Part shown: positions 8,309-16,730 of the stretch, piece after piece
Numbering within the stretch: the stretch's first letter is position 1
How the letters are laid out: every line of letters starts with the position of its first letter
Assembly: GCA_025456205.1 (NCBI GenBank)
Contig: JALOLA010000040.1
Location: forward strand, 1-33,651
Direction of reading: 5' to 3'
DNA: 33,651 bases
Source of the DNA: Acidobacteriota bacterium
GTDB lineage: Bacteria; Acidobacteriota; Aminicenantia; UBA2199
Made by a program: the position numbers and the translations under genes
The notes under the pieces: model-generated
Database searches by the model: none
What the model saw: only the letters and a program-made list of their open reading frames with translations
What the model was told of the DNA's origin: nothing

Positions 8309-10438
8309 TCAATAGATGTCGATCGGGCAGCTGACGCCGGCGATATCCAGCTTGTTGCGCTGGGCGTCGTAGGCGTTGACGCCGCCGATGTTCAGGACGT
8401 ACTTGCCCTTGGCGCTGAACTTGAGCTTCAGCTGGATGGCGGCGGCGGCCAGCGCCTGGGTGCTGTCGCGGTTGAACGACAACCCCAGGTCGAAAGTGCT
8501 TCCCGAGATGTTCTTCAATACCTTCACGTCGCTGGCGCTGAGGGCGTCGGTCTTGATCTCGACGATCTCGCAGCTGCCGCCGGAGACGCCGCCCCGGAGC
8601 GACAGGCTGGCCAGCGGCTTTCCGGCCACGATGCCCAGGGTGAAGTAGGCGTCGGAGTTGACGGGCAGGCTGGCCTGGCCGGGGGTGATGGTCACGCGGT
8701 CGCCGGCATCGGGCGGCGGCAGGGCTTGCGGCCCGTCCTCGTCCACGGCGCCTTCATCCGGTTCCGGCGCCTCGCCCTCGACCACCGGCGCGGCGCTGCC
8801 GGCGGACTGCTCGCTGCCGCTCCAGATGGCCTCGTTGTCCTGGGCGCTGATCGGCGTGCGGCGGATGATCTTCGGGGTGATGGAGAAGATCAGGTCGGTC
8901 TGGCTGATGTTCTTCTCCGAGTTGCCGAACAGCTTTCCCAGCAGCGGGATGCGCGCCAGGGCCGGGATGCCGTTCAGCGAGCCGCGCACGTCGTCGCGGA
9001 TCAGGCCGCCGATGATGTTGGTCTCCCCTTCCTTCAGGCGGATCTTGTTCTCGATCTCGCGCTTGCCGAAGGTGGGGAACGAGGAGGAGGCCCCGGAGGA
9101 GATGAAGTTGATGGTCAGCTTGGTCTTGAGCGTGACCTCGTTGTTCTGGTGGATGAAAGGCGTGATCTTGATCTCCACGCCGACGTTGCGGTAGCGGTAG
9201 GTGGTCACCGGCGAGGAATTGATGCCGCCGGCGGCGATGGCCTGGAACTGCGTCTCGGGGATGGGCACTTCGTCGCCGACCATGAAGGAGATCTCCTCGC
9301 CGTCGATGCCGCGCAGGTTGGGCTTGGCCAGGATCTTGTTGTTGCTGTCCGATTCCAGGAAATTCATGGCCACGGTGGGGATGGTCATGAAGAAGTTCGT
9401 GCCCGCGAGGTCCTCGATGTTCATGGTGGAGGAGATCTTGCCGTCGCTGTCCGTCAGGCCGGCGGCCAGGCCGATGGTGCCGGAGGCGAAGTCGGCCCCC
9501 AGCTTGTTGATCAGGCTGCGGTTGATCTCCAGGATCTCGATGTGGATCTCGACCTCGCTCTTGCTCTTGTCGATCTTGGCCAGGAAGCGCTCGACGTCGG
9601 CCAGGGCGTTGAAGTCGGCGCGGATGACCAGGGCATTGAGGTTGGCATCTTCCTGGATCAGCAGCTGCTCGTCGCGGAACACCGTCTGCACGATCTTGCG
9701 GGCGTCCTCGGCCTTGATGTCGGAGAGGTAGAACGTCTTGATGCCGCGCAGGTCGAAGGTCTTCTTCTTGGCGAAGATGTCGGGGTAGACGATGACGGTC
9801 ATGGGGTCCAGCACGCGGTACTGAGAGCCGGAGACCAGGCACAGGACCTTGATGATCTCGTAGAAGCTCGTGTTCTCGATCTCCAGGCTGTGCAGGAAAT
9901 CGCGGAAGTCCTTGTCGAAGATGAAGTTGATGTTGAACGACCGGCCCAGGCTCTTGAAGATGTTGGTGATCGGCGTGTTCTTCAGGCTCAGGCTGACCTT
10001 CTCGTCCTTGCGGACGTTCAGCTGCACGGGCGGCACGACGGTCGGCTTCGCCTTTTCCGCGGGCGCGGCCTTGCGCGCGTCGCTGAAGGCGTCGAACTCC
10101 GCCTGCAGCTCGGCATTGCCCGGGAAAACGGCCAGGGCCTTCTGGTACTCGAGCACGGCACCCGGGCGGTCGCCGCCCTTGCGCATGGCGCGGGCCAGGT
10201 AGAGATGGCGGTTGTAGCTGCTGAGCTGGGCGCGGAAGAGCAGGGTCTTGATCTCGGCGTTGCTCGGGTTGGCGGCCGACTCGCGCAGCAGGATCTCCCG
10301 CGCCTGGTCATATTCGCCGGACTTGAACAGGTCCCGCGCCTGGCGCAGGCTGGAGGTGGTGGTCAGGCAGCCTTGCCAGGCGAGCAGGGCGGCGAGCAGG
10401 AACGCCAGGCGGCCCGTATGGTGACGCTTCTTAGCCAT
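8309..10438 (-). CDS. pilQ: secretin of type IV pilus/type II secretion (PilQ/GspD-like) with N-terminal TPR-like region and C-terminal cohesin-like domain
   Basis: A 709-residue protein. The start at 10438 is supported by an AAAGGAGA ribosome site and by the signal sequence that follows (hydrophobic residues 10-23, then C24; the -3 residue is Trp, so the lipobox is not canonical). Residues about 27-110 resemble two or three TPR units (LFKSGEYDQAREIL, GDRPGAVLEYQKAL). Residues about 140-310 contain secretin N-domains (IFKSLGRSFNINFIFD; FYLSDIKAEDARKIVQTVF). Residues about 310-540 are the secretin barrel, with the VPIPETQ-type gate region and a G-x-P-x-L-x-x-I-P-LLGKLF ending. The last about 120 residues look like a cohesin-type beta-sandwich. 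It forms the outer-membrane channel of the pilus or secretion machine. It is last in the serS-pil operon. The open frame runs in from the pilP-like gene without a stop. Confidence 0.9.
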   Translation of the reverse strand: MAKKRHHTGRLAFLLAALLAWQGCLTTTSSLRQARDLFKSGEYDQAREILLRESAANPSNAEIKTLLFRAQLSSYNRHLYLARAMRKGGDRPGAVLEYQKALAVFPGNAELQAEFDAFSDARKAAPAEKAKPTVVPPVQLNVRKDEKVSLSLKNTPITNIFKSLGRSFNINFIFDKDFRDFLHSLEIENTSFYEIIKVLCLVSGSQYRVLDPMTVIVYPDIFAKKKTFDLRGIKTFYLSDIKAEDARKIVQTVFRDEQLLIQEDANLNALVIRADFNALADVERFLAKIDKSKSEVEIHIEILEINRSLINKLGADFASGTIGLAAGLTDSDGKISSTMNIEDLAGTNFFMTIPTVAMNFLESDSNNKILAKPNLRGIDGEEISFMVGDEVPIPETQFQAIAAGGINSSPVTTYRYRNVGVEIKITPFIHQNNEVTLKTKLTINFISSGASSSFPTFGKREIENKIRLKEGETNIIGGLIRDDVRGSLNGIPALARIPLLGKLFGNSEKNISQTDLIFSITPKIIRRTPISAQDNEAIWSGSEQSAGSAAPVVEGEAPEPDEGAVDEDGPQALPPPDAGDRVTITPGQASLPVNSDAYFTLGIVAGKPLASLSLRGGVSGGSCEIVEIKTDALSASDVKVLKNISGSTFDLGLSFNRDSTQALAAAAIQLKLKFSAKGKYVLNIGGVNAYDAQRNKLDIAGVSCPIDIY

Positions 10439-10795
10439 TTTGGTCTCCTTTGATGCGGATTTCGTAGGGCTGTCGCCCACAGTGAAAAATTCGCCGCTGA
10501 CGTTGAGCAGCGCCAGGGTCCGGGCGTTCTTCATGATCGATCCCTCGTAACTGATCGACTGGGCGATCTCCTCGGCGATGGAACGCTGCAGGACCTCGGC
10601 CTGGGCCGGGGTAGGCTCGGCGGCAACCGCGGGCGCGCCCATGTCGGCGCCGCCGCGGAAGATGTCCAGCTTCAGGGTGAAGCGCGGGGCAGGGCGGCGC
10701 AGCCGCTCCAGCTGGAGCAGCTCGGCGCGCACCGGCAGGGCCGCGGCTGCGGCCAGCAGCGCGGCCAGGGCCAGGCGGGCGGCCTTATTCTTCAA
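10431..10795 (-). CDS. PilP-like pilus assembly protein, frame apparently disturbed at its 3' end
   Basis: It starts at TTG 10795, with GGAGG (10802-10806) 6 nt upstream and a 11-nt overlap with pilO. Residues 1-24 are a signal peptide (ALLAAAAALPVRA). The conserved core is ISYEGSIMKNARTLALLNVSGEFFTVGD, which matches the PilP/GspC-type small beta-domain that docks on the secretin. In the actual frame there is then no stop, and translation would run into the secretin at 10438. Adding one C to the CCC run at 10467-10469 would instead give SPYEIRIKGDQNG and a TAA at 10431-10433. That would overlap the secretin start by 8 nt, like the other junctions of this operon. Family members usually have about 150 residues or more, so part of the domain may also be missing. 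Identification as PilP rests mainly on position, size and the SYEG...LLNV pattern. Confidence 0.6.
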
Positions 10796-11303
10796 GGTAA
10801 GCCTCCATGCTGAAGCTGCCGATGACCGCGTCGGCGGACTCGGTCAGCTTGATCGACTCGAAGAACTGCATCTTGGGCTTGCGCTCCATGTCGTAGATGA
10901 ACTTTTTCAGGCTGCGGTAGGAGCCGTTCAGGGTGAACTGGAAGCTGACGCGCTGCAGGCTGCCGCGGCTGCGGCCGTAGCGGAAGGAGATGCTGGGGGC
11001 CGGGAAGCCGTTGTCGTCCAGGCACAGGTTCAGGTCGCGGCGGAAGCGGTCGAAGTCGGCCATGCTGATGACGTGCTGGCGGCGGAACTGCAGCAGGTCC
11101 GCCGGGAGCTTCTTCCAGTCGCCGTGCTCGGCCGCGAGCTTGCTGAACTCCTCCTCCTGCAGGCGGGCGGCGGCGAGCTTCTGCAACCGGGCCTGCTGCG
11201 CCCGGTCCTGGATGGAGCCGTAGGCGAAGGAGAACAGGCAGGCGAGGGCGCTGAGCGCCAGCAAGGCCAGCAGGACCTGCACCGCGATCTTATAGGTTTT
11301 CAT
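10785..11303 (-). CDS. pilO: PilO-like pilus/secretion assembly protein
   Basis: A 172-residue bitopic membrane protein: short cytoplasmic N-terminus, one transmembrane segment (about residues 8-29), a Gln/Ala/Leu-rich coiled coil (about 30-58), then a periplasmic ferredoxin-like domain. NGSYRSLKKFIYDMERKPKM, near residue 125-145, is the characteristic PilO/GspM-type helix-loop. PilO pairs with PilN in the inner-membrane alignment complex that connects PilM to PilP and the secretin. The gene overlaps pilN by 14 nt and the next gene by 11 nt. Confidence 0.85.
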   Translation of the reverse strand: MKTYKIAVQVLLALLALSALACLFSFAYGSIQDRAQQARLQKLAAARLQEEEFSKLAAEHGDWKKLPADLLQFRRQHVISMADFDRFRRDLNLCLDDNGFPAPSISFRYGRSRGSLQRVSFQFTLNGSYRSLKKFIYDMERKPKMQFFESIKLTESADAVIGSFSMEAYLEE

Positions 11304-11832
11304 CGGGGACCTTGAAGCTCAGGTTGACCAGGTATTCTCCCTGGGCCTGGGTCTCGCTGGCGATGACCAGCTCGTAGGGGGCCAGCTTCCTGTACAATGC
11401 GAACAGCTCCCGCAGTGACCGGGCGCTGATGGCCATGACGATGCGGCCGGAGACGGAGTTGTTCAGGGTAAGCTGGCGGACGCGGATGCCTTGGCTGGAA
11501 ACGCTTTCCAGGAGGTCCAGCCGGGCGATGAAGGAGAAGCTCTTGCGCTGGATCAGCGAGTTGGCCATGGCCAGCTCGGTCGCCAGCGATTTTTTCCAGG
11601 CGGCGATCTCCCGGCGCAGGCGGGTGCTCTCCCGGCCCATCTCGGCGAGCAGGCGCTTGCCGGCGCCGGCCTCCTCGCGCTCCAGGCGGTCCTGCTGGCT
11701 GCGGCCGGCCAGGTTGCCGAGGGCCAGGGCGCCCAGCAGCAGCGCGGCCAGGGCCAGCAGGGCGGCGCGCAGGGCGAAGGCGCCGGCGTTCACTTGCCGG
11801 TCCCGGGCGAGGTTGTAGTTCAGTTTTTTCAT
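11290..11832 (-). CDS. pilN: PilN-like pilus/secretion assembly protein
   Basis: A 180-residue bitopic membrane protein with a short cytoplasmic N-terminus (KKLNYNLARDRQ) that corresponds to the PilM-binding 'INLLP' peptide of PilN, although the classic INLLP is not conserved. One transmembrane segment lies at about residues 21-42, followed by a Glu/Arg-rich coiled coil and a periplasmic ferredoxin-like domain (residues about 100-180). Overlaps of 4 nt with pilM and 14 nt with pilO indicate a coupled operon. The order pilM-N-O-P-Q is the canonical type IVa pilus order, which supports the assignment more than the sequence alone. Confidence 0.82.
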   Translation of the reverse strand: MKKLNYNLARDRQVNAGAFALRAALLALAALLLGALALGNLAGRSQQDRLEREEAGAGKRLLAEMGRESTRLRREIAAWKKSLATELAMANSLIQRKSFSFIARLDLLESVSSQGIRVRQLTLNNSVSGRIVMAISARSLRELFALYRKLAPYELVIASETQAQGEYLVNLSFKVPDENL

Positions 11833-12617
11833 CGGCTGCCGGGGATGTGCGGCGCCTCGCCCATGCCGGCTCTCAGGCGGGCGAATTCGCCGCCGGCCAG
11901 CAGGGCCTCGACGGCGCCGTCCTCGCCCTGGTGGTCAAGGAGCCAATAGCGGCGGGGCTCGATGCCGTACTGGTTGCGCACGAAGGCCACGGTCTTGCCG
12001 ATCTCCTCGACGGTGTCGGCAACCGGGCCGCTCTTGAACTTGCGGATGTAGATGGGCGCCCGCCGGCTCAGGAAGACCATGCAGCAGCCGGCGCTGTCCC
12101 TCTCGAGGAAGAAATCCGGCGCGGTCTTCGCCCTGCGGGCGCGGGCCAGCATCTCCATGGTGGAGTTGCCGATGTAGGTCAGCGGCGCCCGCTGGCCGTG
12201 GAACGCCTCTTCCACGCGTTCCAGAAGCGCGCGGCGCACCAGGATGGAGAACACGCGGCGGCGGTCCAGCACGAAGAAGCGATGGTCGTAAGCCGCGATA
12301 TCCTCGGGAAAGATCTTCTGCAGGCGCCAGGCCACCAGCTCGCGCAGGCCCTTGCGCTGCCAGGGCAGCTGGTCGAAATCGAAGAAGTTGTAGATGAAGG
12401 GGGCGGCGTTGAATACGACGCCGGTCTCCTCGGCGCGCAGCGCCCCCGCGACGCCGGCCCAGTCGCCGCCGCCGTCGTCGGCCAGCGCCGTTCCGTCCGT
12501 CCGCGAGCGGCCGTCGACCCGGCCGTCGCGCAGGCGGACGGTCTCGGCATGGCGGTCGCCGGCATAGACGAATTGCCGCGGCAGGCGCTCGGGCAGGAAG
12601 AGGTCGATCAGACCCAT
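11829..12617 (-). CDS. PilM/GspL-like cytoplasmic assembly protein (short)
   Basis: A 262-residue protein. The start at 12617 overlaps the pilB stop by 10 nt; a longer open frame exists upstream but lies antiparallel to pilB coding sense and is rejected. It has no signal or membrane segment. Its position between pilB and pilN, and its composition (FIYNFFDFDQLPW, then LVAWRLQKIFPED), match the actin-like PilM/GspL cytoplasmic module. That module recruits the ATPase to the PilN/PilO membrane complex. PilM is usually about 350 residues, so the protein is about a quarter shorter, and I cannot point to intact ATP-binding phosphate loops. PilM-like is therefore assigned largely from synteny. Confidence 0.65.
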   Translation of the reverse strand: MGLIDLFLPERLPRQFVYAGDRHAETVRLRDGRVDGRSRTDGTALADDGGGDWAGVAGALRAEETGVVFNAAPFIYNFFDFDQLPWQRKGLRELVAWRLQKIFPEDIAAYDHRFFVLDRRRVFSILVRRALLERVEEAFHGQRAPLTYIGNSTMEMLARARRAKTAPDFFLERDSAGCCMVFLSRRAPIYIRKFKSGPVADTVEEIGKTVAFVRNQYGIEPRRYWLLDHQGEDGAVEALLAGGEFARLRAGMGEAPHIPGSR

Positions 12618-14155
12618 TCTTTCACCGTCACCCGGTTCAGTTCCTCGATGGAGGTGAAGCCGGCCTTGACCCGCAGCAGGCCGTTCTTGCGGATGGGTGT
12701 CATGCACTGTTCCATGGCCACCTTCTTGATCTCCGAGGTCGGTTTCTTGGCCAGGATCATCTCCTTGATCTCGTCGGTCAGCTCGAGAACCTCGCCGATG
12801 GCCGTGCGCCCGGAATAGCCCAGGCCCGAGCACTCCTCGCAGCCGGCGGCGCGGAAGACGGGCTGGTTGAAGAATCCCTTTTCGACGCGATTGTAGGCCA
12901 GGTCCTCCTTGCCGAGGGTGACGGGCTTCTTGCACAGGGGGCAGAGCACGCGCACCAGGCGCTGGGCGGCGATGCAGTTCAGGGCCGAGATGAAGCTGTA
13001 GGTGTCGATGCCCATGTGGATGAAGCGGCCCAGCACGTCGAAGACGTTGTTGGCGTGGACGGTGGTGAACACCAGGTGGCCGGTCAGGGCCGACTGGATG
13101 GCGATCTGGGCCGTCTCCGGGTCGCGGATCTCGCCGACCATGATCTTGTCCGGGTCGTGGCGCAGGATGGAGCGCAGGCCGCGAGCGAAGGTCAGGCCCT
13201 TCTTCTCGTTGACCGGGATCTGCATGATGCCTTCCACCTGGTACTCCACCGGGTCCTCGATGGTGATGATCTTGTCGGCCGGGTCCTTGATCTCGTTCAG
13301 CGCCGCGTACAGCGTTGTGGTCTTGCCGCTGCCCGTCGGCCCCGTCACCAGGAACATGCCGTAGGGCTGGCGGATGTAATAGTTGATCTTCTCCAGGATG
13401 TCGGGGGAGAAGCCCAACTGGCTCAGCTTCAGCTCGCCGATGTTCTCGGTGATCATCTCGCGGTCCAGGATGCGGATGACGGCGTTCTCGCCGTAGATGC
13501 CGGGCATGACCGAGACGCGGAAATCGATGGTCTTCTGCTTGAACTTCATGCGGAAGCGGCCATCCTGGGGGACGCGCTTCTCGGCGATGTCCAGTTCGGA
13601 GATGACCTTGAGGCGGGTGAGCAGGAAGGAGTGGAAGGAGCTGTCCAGCGGCTCCATGATCTGGTGCAGGATGCCGTCGATGCGGTACTTGATGACCAGG
13701 GCGTCGCCGCTGATCTCGATATGGATGTCGGAGGCCTTCTTGTTGACCGCGGTCAGGATGATGTTGTTGAGCAGCTTGATGACCGAGTCGTCCTCCTCGG
13801 TGATGCTCTCGATGGTCACGACCGACTCGGCGTCCTCGGCCGCCTGCGCCTCGCTCGTCTTCTTCTGGGCGAAGGTCTCGGTCTTGTCGCGCAGCACCTT
13901 GGTGTAGGTGTCGCTTTTCTTGAGGAATTTCTCCAGCTCGTCGCGGTTGGCCAGGAAGGGCACGACCTTCTTGCGCGTGAAGTTCTCGATCATGCCGATC
14001 TTGTCGAGGTTGTCCGGGTCGGGCATGGCCACGGAGATGGAGCCGTCGTTCTCCTCGATGGGGAAGAAAAGGTTCTTGATCAGGAATTCGGCCGGGAACC
14101 TGGCCAGCAGCGCGTAATCGATCTTGACGTCGGCGATATGGATGGATTTTTTCAC
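12608..14155 (-). CDS. pilB: type IV pilus assembly / type II secretion ATPase (PilB/GspE)
   Basis: A 515-residue protein with a GTG start (GTGA overlap with the pilC stop). The N-terminal about 100 residues resemble the MshEN-type domain. Walker A GPTGSGKT is at residues 272-279, the Asp box EDPVEY at 300-305 and Walker B IMVGEIRDPE at 338-347. His boxes surround ALTGHLVFTTVHAN (about 356-369). A zinc-binding tetracysteine is complete: C405, C408, C439, C442. The hexameric ATPase drives pilin extraction from the membrane. No pilT retraction ATPase, pilin or prepilin peptidase gene is in the window, so pilus versus secretion system cannot be decided from this locus alone; the pilM-Q order favours a type IV pilus. 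Confidence 0.95.
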   Translation of the reverse strand: MKKSIHIADVKIDYALLARFPAEFLIKNLFFPIEENDGSISVAMPDPDNLDKIGMIENFTRKKVVPFLANRDELEKFLKKSDTYTKVLRDKTETFAQKKTSEAQAAEDAESVVTIESITEEDDSVIKLLNNIILTAVNKKASDIHIEISGDALVIKYRIDGILHQIMEPLDSSFHSFLLTRLKVISELDIAEKRVPQDGRFRMKFKQKTIDFRVSVMPGIYGENAVIRILDREMITENIGELKLSQLGFSPDILEKINYYIRQPYGMFLVTGPTGSGKTTTLYAALNEIKDPADKIITIEDPVEYQVEGIMQIPVNEKKGLTFARGLRSILRHDPDKIMVGEIRDPETAQIAIQSALTGHLVFTTVHANNVFDVLGRFIHMGIDTYSFISALNCIAAQRLVRVLCPLCKKPVTLGKEDLAYNRVEKGFFNQPVFRAAGCEECSGLGYSGRTAIGEVLELTDEIKEMILAKKPTSEIKKVAMEQCMTPIRKNGLLRVKAGFTSIEELNRVTVKEWV

Positions 14156-15360
14156 TGGATGATCCTGATGGAACTGAATATCGGCAAGTATACGGAAACA
14201 AGCATCAAGGCGATCACCATGCCCAAGGCGATGATTATAACAGGTTCGATCAGCGAAATCAACGCGTTGATGCGGCTGTCCAGGGAGCGCTCATAGTATT
14301 CGGCGCACTCGTCGAGCACGGAGGTCAGGTTGCCCGAGGTCTCGCCGACGCGCACCATCTCGACCAGGATGCGGGGCATGATGGCGATCCCGGCCAGCAC
14401 CTCCGAGAGCAGGTTGCCCTGGCGGATCTTCTCGGGCACGTCCCTGACCTGGCGGTAATAGAAGCGATTGGCGAAGGTCTCGACGGCGATCTCGGACGAC
14501 TCGGGCACGGGAATGCCTCCCGAAATGAGGATGGCCAGGGTGCGGGCGAAGACGGCGATGGCGCTCTCGTGGGCGATGCGGCCCAGGAAGGGGGTCTTGA
14601 GCTTGGCCTGGTCGATGAGGTTCACCTTGGGGTTGAAGTGCTCGAGCAGGCGGATGCCGGCGAAGGCCAGGACCAGGAAGGCGGTCAGGGGCACGATGTT
14701 CTCGCGGATGTAATCGGTGAGGCCCATGAAGAACAGGGTCACGGCCGGCAGCTGGGCGTCCATGTCCGCGAAGAAGGCCGAGAACTTGGGGATGACGAAG
14801 ATGGCGATCACCAGCACCATGGAGATCATGAACAGCAGCAGGATGATCGGGTAGGTCAGGCCGCTGACCAGCTTGCGGCGCAGGTTGCTGATCTTGCCCA
14901 GGTAGACGTTGAACTTTTCCAGGATCTGCTCCAGGTGGCCGCTTTTTTCGCCGGCCAGCAGCGAGGCCCGGTAGATCTTGGGGTAGGGGATCTGCGGCGA
15001 GGCGAAGGCCTCGGAGATCTGCATGCCGTTGCGGATGTTGCCGGCGGCCCGGGCCAGGATCTCGCGCAGCACGCCGAAGCGCGTGTTCTGGATGATGATC
15101 TCCAGGGCGCGGATCATGGGGATGCCGGCCTTGAGCAGGGTGATCAGCTCCTGGTTGAACAGCAGGAACTCGGTGGTGCCGATCTTGCCCTTGAACAGCT
15201 TCTTCAGCGACATGTCCTTGAACCACAGGCGCTGCACCCGCACCAGCTTCTCGTCCAGGCCGGCCAGCGCCGCGGCGATCTCCGCGCGGTTCTCGGCGTA
15301 GTACTCGCGGGCCTGGTAGTGTCCCTGCTCGTCGACCAGGGTGCATTTGTAGTAGGGCAT
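14152..15360 (-). CDS. pilC: inner-membrane platform protein (PilC/GspF)
   Basis: A 402-residue protein of normal family length. The start at 15360 overlaps the serS stop (ATGA); the open frame continues upstream antisense-like within serS and is rejected. It has two repeated GspF domains, each with the F-x-x-x-L-x-x-L-x-x-x-G-I pattern: FNQELITLLKAGIPMIRALE and FARTLAILISGGIPVPESSE. The second copy is followed by MVRVGETSGNL. Three hydrophobic segments are visible: about residues 170-195, 220-240 and the C-terminal 375-400. PilC is the rotor-like membrane platform acted on by PilB. Confidence 0.95.
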   Translation of the reverse strand: MPYYKCTLVDEQGHYQAREYYAENRAEIAAALAGLDEKLVRVQRLWFKDMSLKKLFKGKIGTTEFLLFNQELITLLKAGIPMIRALEIIIQNTRFGVLREILARAAGNIRNGMQISEAFASPQIPYPKIYRASLLAGEKSGHLEQILEKFNVYLGKISNLRRKLVSGLTYPIILLLFMISMVLVIAIFVIPKFSAFFADMDAQLPAVTLFFMGLTDYIRENIVPLTAFLVLAFAGIRLLEHFNPKVNLIDQAKLKTPFLGRIAHESAIAVFARTLAILISGGIPVPESSEIAVETFANRFYYRQVRDVPEKIRQGNLLSEVLAGIAIMPRILVEMVRVGETSGNLTSVLDECAEYYERSLDSRINALISLIEPVIIIALGMVIALMLVSVYLPIFSSIRIIQ

Positions 15361-16625
15361 CAGATCAGGTCGCGGCCGGGGAAATAGGGGCGCAGGGCTT
15401 CCGGAATGCGGATGCGGCCGTCGGCAGTCTGGTAGTTCTCCATGATGGCGGCCACGGTGCGGCCCACCGCCAGGCCCGAGCCGTTCAGGGTGTGGACGTA
15501 ATCCTTGCGGCCGTCCCGGCCCTTGAACTTGATGTGCGCCCGCCGCGCCTGGAAGCTCTCGAAATTCGAGCAGGAGGATATCTCCAGGTAGCCGGCGCGG
15601 GCCGGCATCCAGACCTCGATGTCGTAGGTCTTGGCCGAGGAGAAGGAGAGGTCGCCGCTGCACAGGGCCATGGTGCGGAAAGGCAGGCCCAGCTTGCGCA
15701 GGATGGACTCGGCGTCGGCGGTCAGCTCCTCCAGCTCGAGGTACGACTTGCCGGGGTGGGTGAACTTCAGCAGCTCGACCTTGTTGAACTGGTGCTGGCG
15801 CACCAGGCCGCGGATGTCCTTGCCGTGTGAGCCGGCCTCGCTGCGGAAGCAGGGGGTGTAGGCCACGTACTTGACCGGCAGCTGGTCCTCGTCCAGCGTC
15901 TCGTCGCGGTGGATGTTGGTCAGCGGCACCTCGGCAGTGGGCACCAGGTAGAGGTTGTAGTCCTCGATCTTGAAGAGGTCGGCCTTGAACTTGGGCAGGT
16001 TGCCGGTGCCGATCAGGCTGGCGTCGTTGACCAGGAAGGGCGGCAGCACCTCGCGGTAGCCGTGCTCGCCGGCGTGGCAGTCGAGCATGAACTGGATCAG
16101 CACCCGCTCCAGCTTGGCCAGGCCGTCGAAGTAGACGGTGAAGCGCGAGCCCGATATCTTGGCGGCGCGGCTGAAATCCAGTTCGCCCGCGGCTTCGCCC
16201 AGTTCCCAGTGCGGGCGCGGCGCAAAGTCGAACGCCGGCGGGTCGCCCCATTCGCGCACCATCTCGTTGGCGCCGGCATCGTGGCCCACCGGCACCGAGT
16301 CATGGAACAGGTTGGGGATGCTCAGCAGGAATTCCTGGAACCCGGCCTCCAGGGCCTCCAGCTCATTTTCTCCGTTGGCGATCTGCTTGGAGAGCTCGAT
16401 CGACTGGAGCTCCATCTCGCGCGTCGGGGCGCCGCTCTTCTTCAGGAAGCCCGTTTCCTTGGCCAGCTTGTTCTTCCGGCTTTTCAACTCCTCGCTGCGG
16501 GCGAGCAGCTGGCGCCGGCGCAGGTCCATGGCGCTGAAGCGCTCCTCGGCGAAGGGCACCCCCTTGGCCTCAACCTTCTTCTTGACCAGCTCCAGGTTGT
16601 TCCTGACGAAATTGGTGTCCAGCAT
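15360..16625 (-). CDS. serS: seryl-tRNA synthetase
   Basis: A 421-residue class II synthetase. The start ATG 16625 gives [10 protein letters not shown], the usual SerRS N-terminus, and lies 7 nt after a TATAAT box. Residues about 25-100 are the long antiparallel coiled-coil arm that recognises the tRNA-Ser long variable arm. Motif 2 ([21 protein letters not shown]) and motif 3 ([17 protein letters not shown]) are intact, as is the TAEVPL serine pocket. It charges tRNA-Ser. Its stop overlaps the pilC start, so a housekeeping synthetase is the first gene of the pilus operon and is read from the only convincing promoter upstream. Confidence 0.97.
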   Translation of the reverse strand: MLDTNFVRNNLELVKKKVEAKGVPFAEERFSAMDLRRRQLLARSEELKSRKNKLAKETGFLKKSGAPTREMELQSIELSKQIANGENELEALEAGFQEFLLSIPNLFHDSVPVGHDAGANEMVREWGDPPAFDFAPRPHWELGEAAGELDFSRAAKISGSRFTVYFDGLAKLERVLIQFMLDCHAGEHGYREVLPPFLVNDASLIGTGNLPKFKADLFKIEDYNLYLVPTAEVPLTNIHRDETLDEDQLPVKYVAYTPCFRSEAGSHGKDIRGLVRQHQFNKVELLKFTHPGKSYLELEELTADAESILRKLGLPFRTMALCSGDLSFSSAKTYDIEVWMPARAGYLEISSCSNFESFQARRAHIKFKGRDGRKDYVHTLNGSGLAVGRTVAAIMENYQTADGRIRIPEALRPYFPGRDLI

Positions 16626-16632
16626 GGGAAAA

Positions 16633-16661
16633 ATTATAGCACAGGGCTTTTTTTTGCGCAA
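16633..16661 (-). promoter_or_regulatory. serS/pilus operon promoter; predicts leaderless mRNA
   Basis: On the minus strand: -35 TTGCGC (16656-16661), 17 bp, then an extended -10 TGC-TATAAT (TATAAT at 16633-16638). Seven nt later is ATG 16625 and no ribosome site is present, so the transcript should start at or 1 nt before the ATG. Confidence 0.65.
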
Positions 16662-16708
16662 AATGATTAATCCCGGCCCGGGGGAAAACCATCTCCCCGG
16701 TTTTCAGG

Positions 16709-16714
16709 TATAAT
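16709..16714 (+). promoter_or_regulatory. -10 box of the M19 dipeptidase gene
   Basis: A perfect TATAAT lies 16 nt before ATG 16731, with GAGGT (16721-16725) between them. No convincing -35 box is seen at the expected position. It is back to back with the serS promoter. Confidence 0.5.
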
Positions 16715-16730
16715 CCTGCTGAGGTGCCCC

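Noticed and set aside
8726-10453. 575-codon plus-strand open frame opposite the secretin
   Set aside because: Composition is Asp/Val/Leu/Gly/Gln-rich and typical of the complement of a GC-rich gene; the minus strand encodes an unmistakable secretin.
13016-14296. Plus-strand open frame opposite pilB
   Set aside because: Antisense shadow; the pilB Walker and tetracysteine motifs are on the minus strand.
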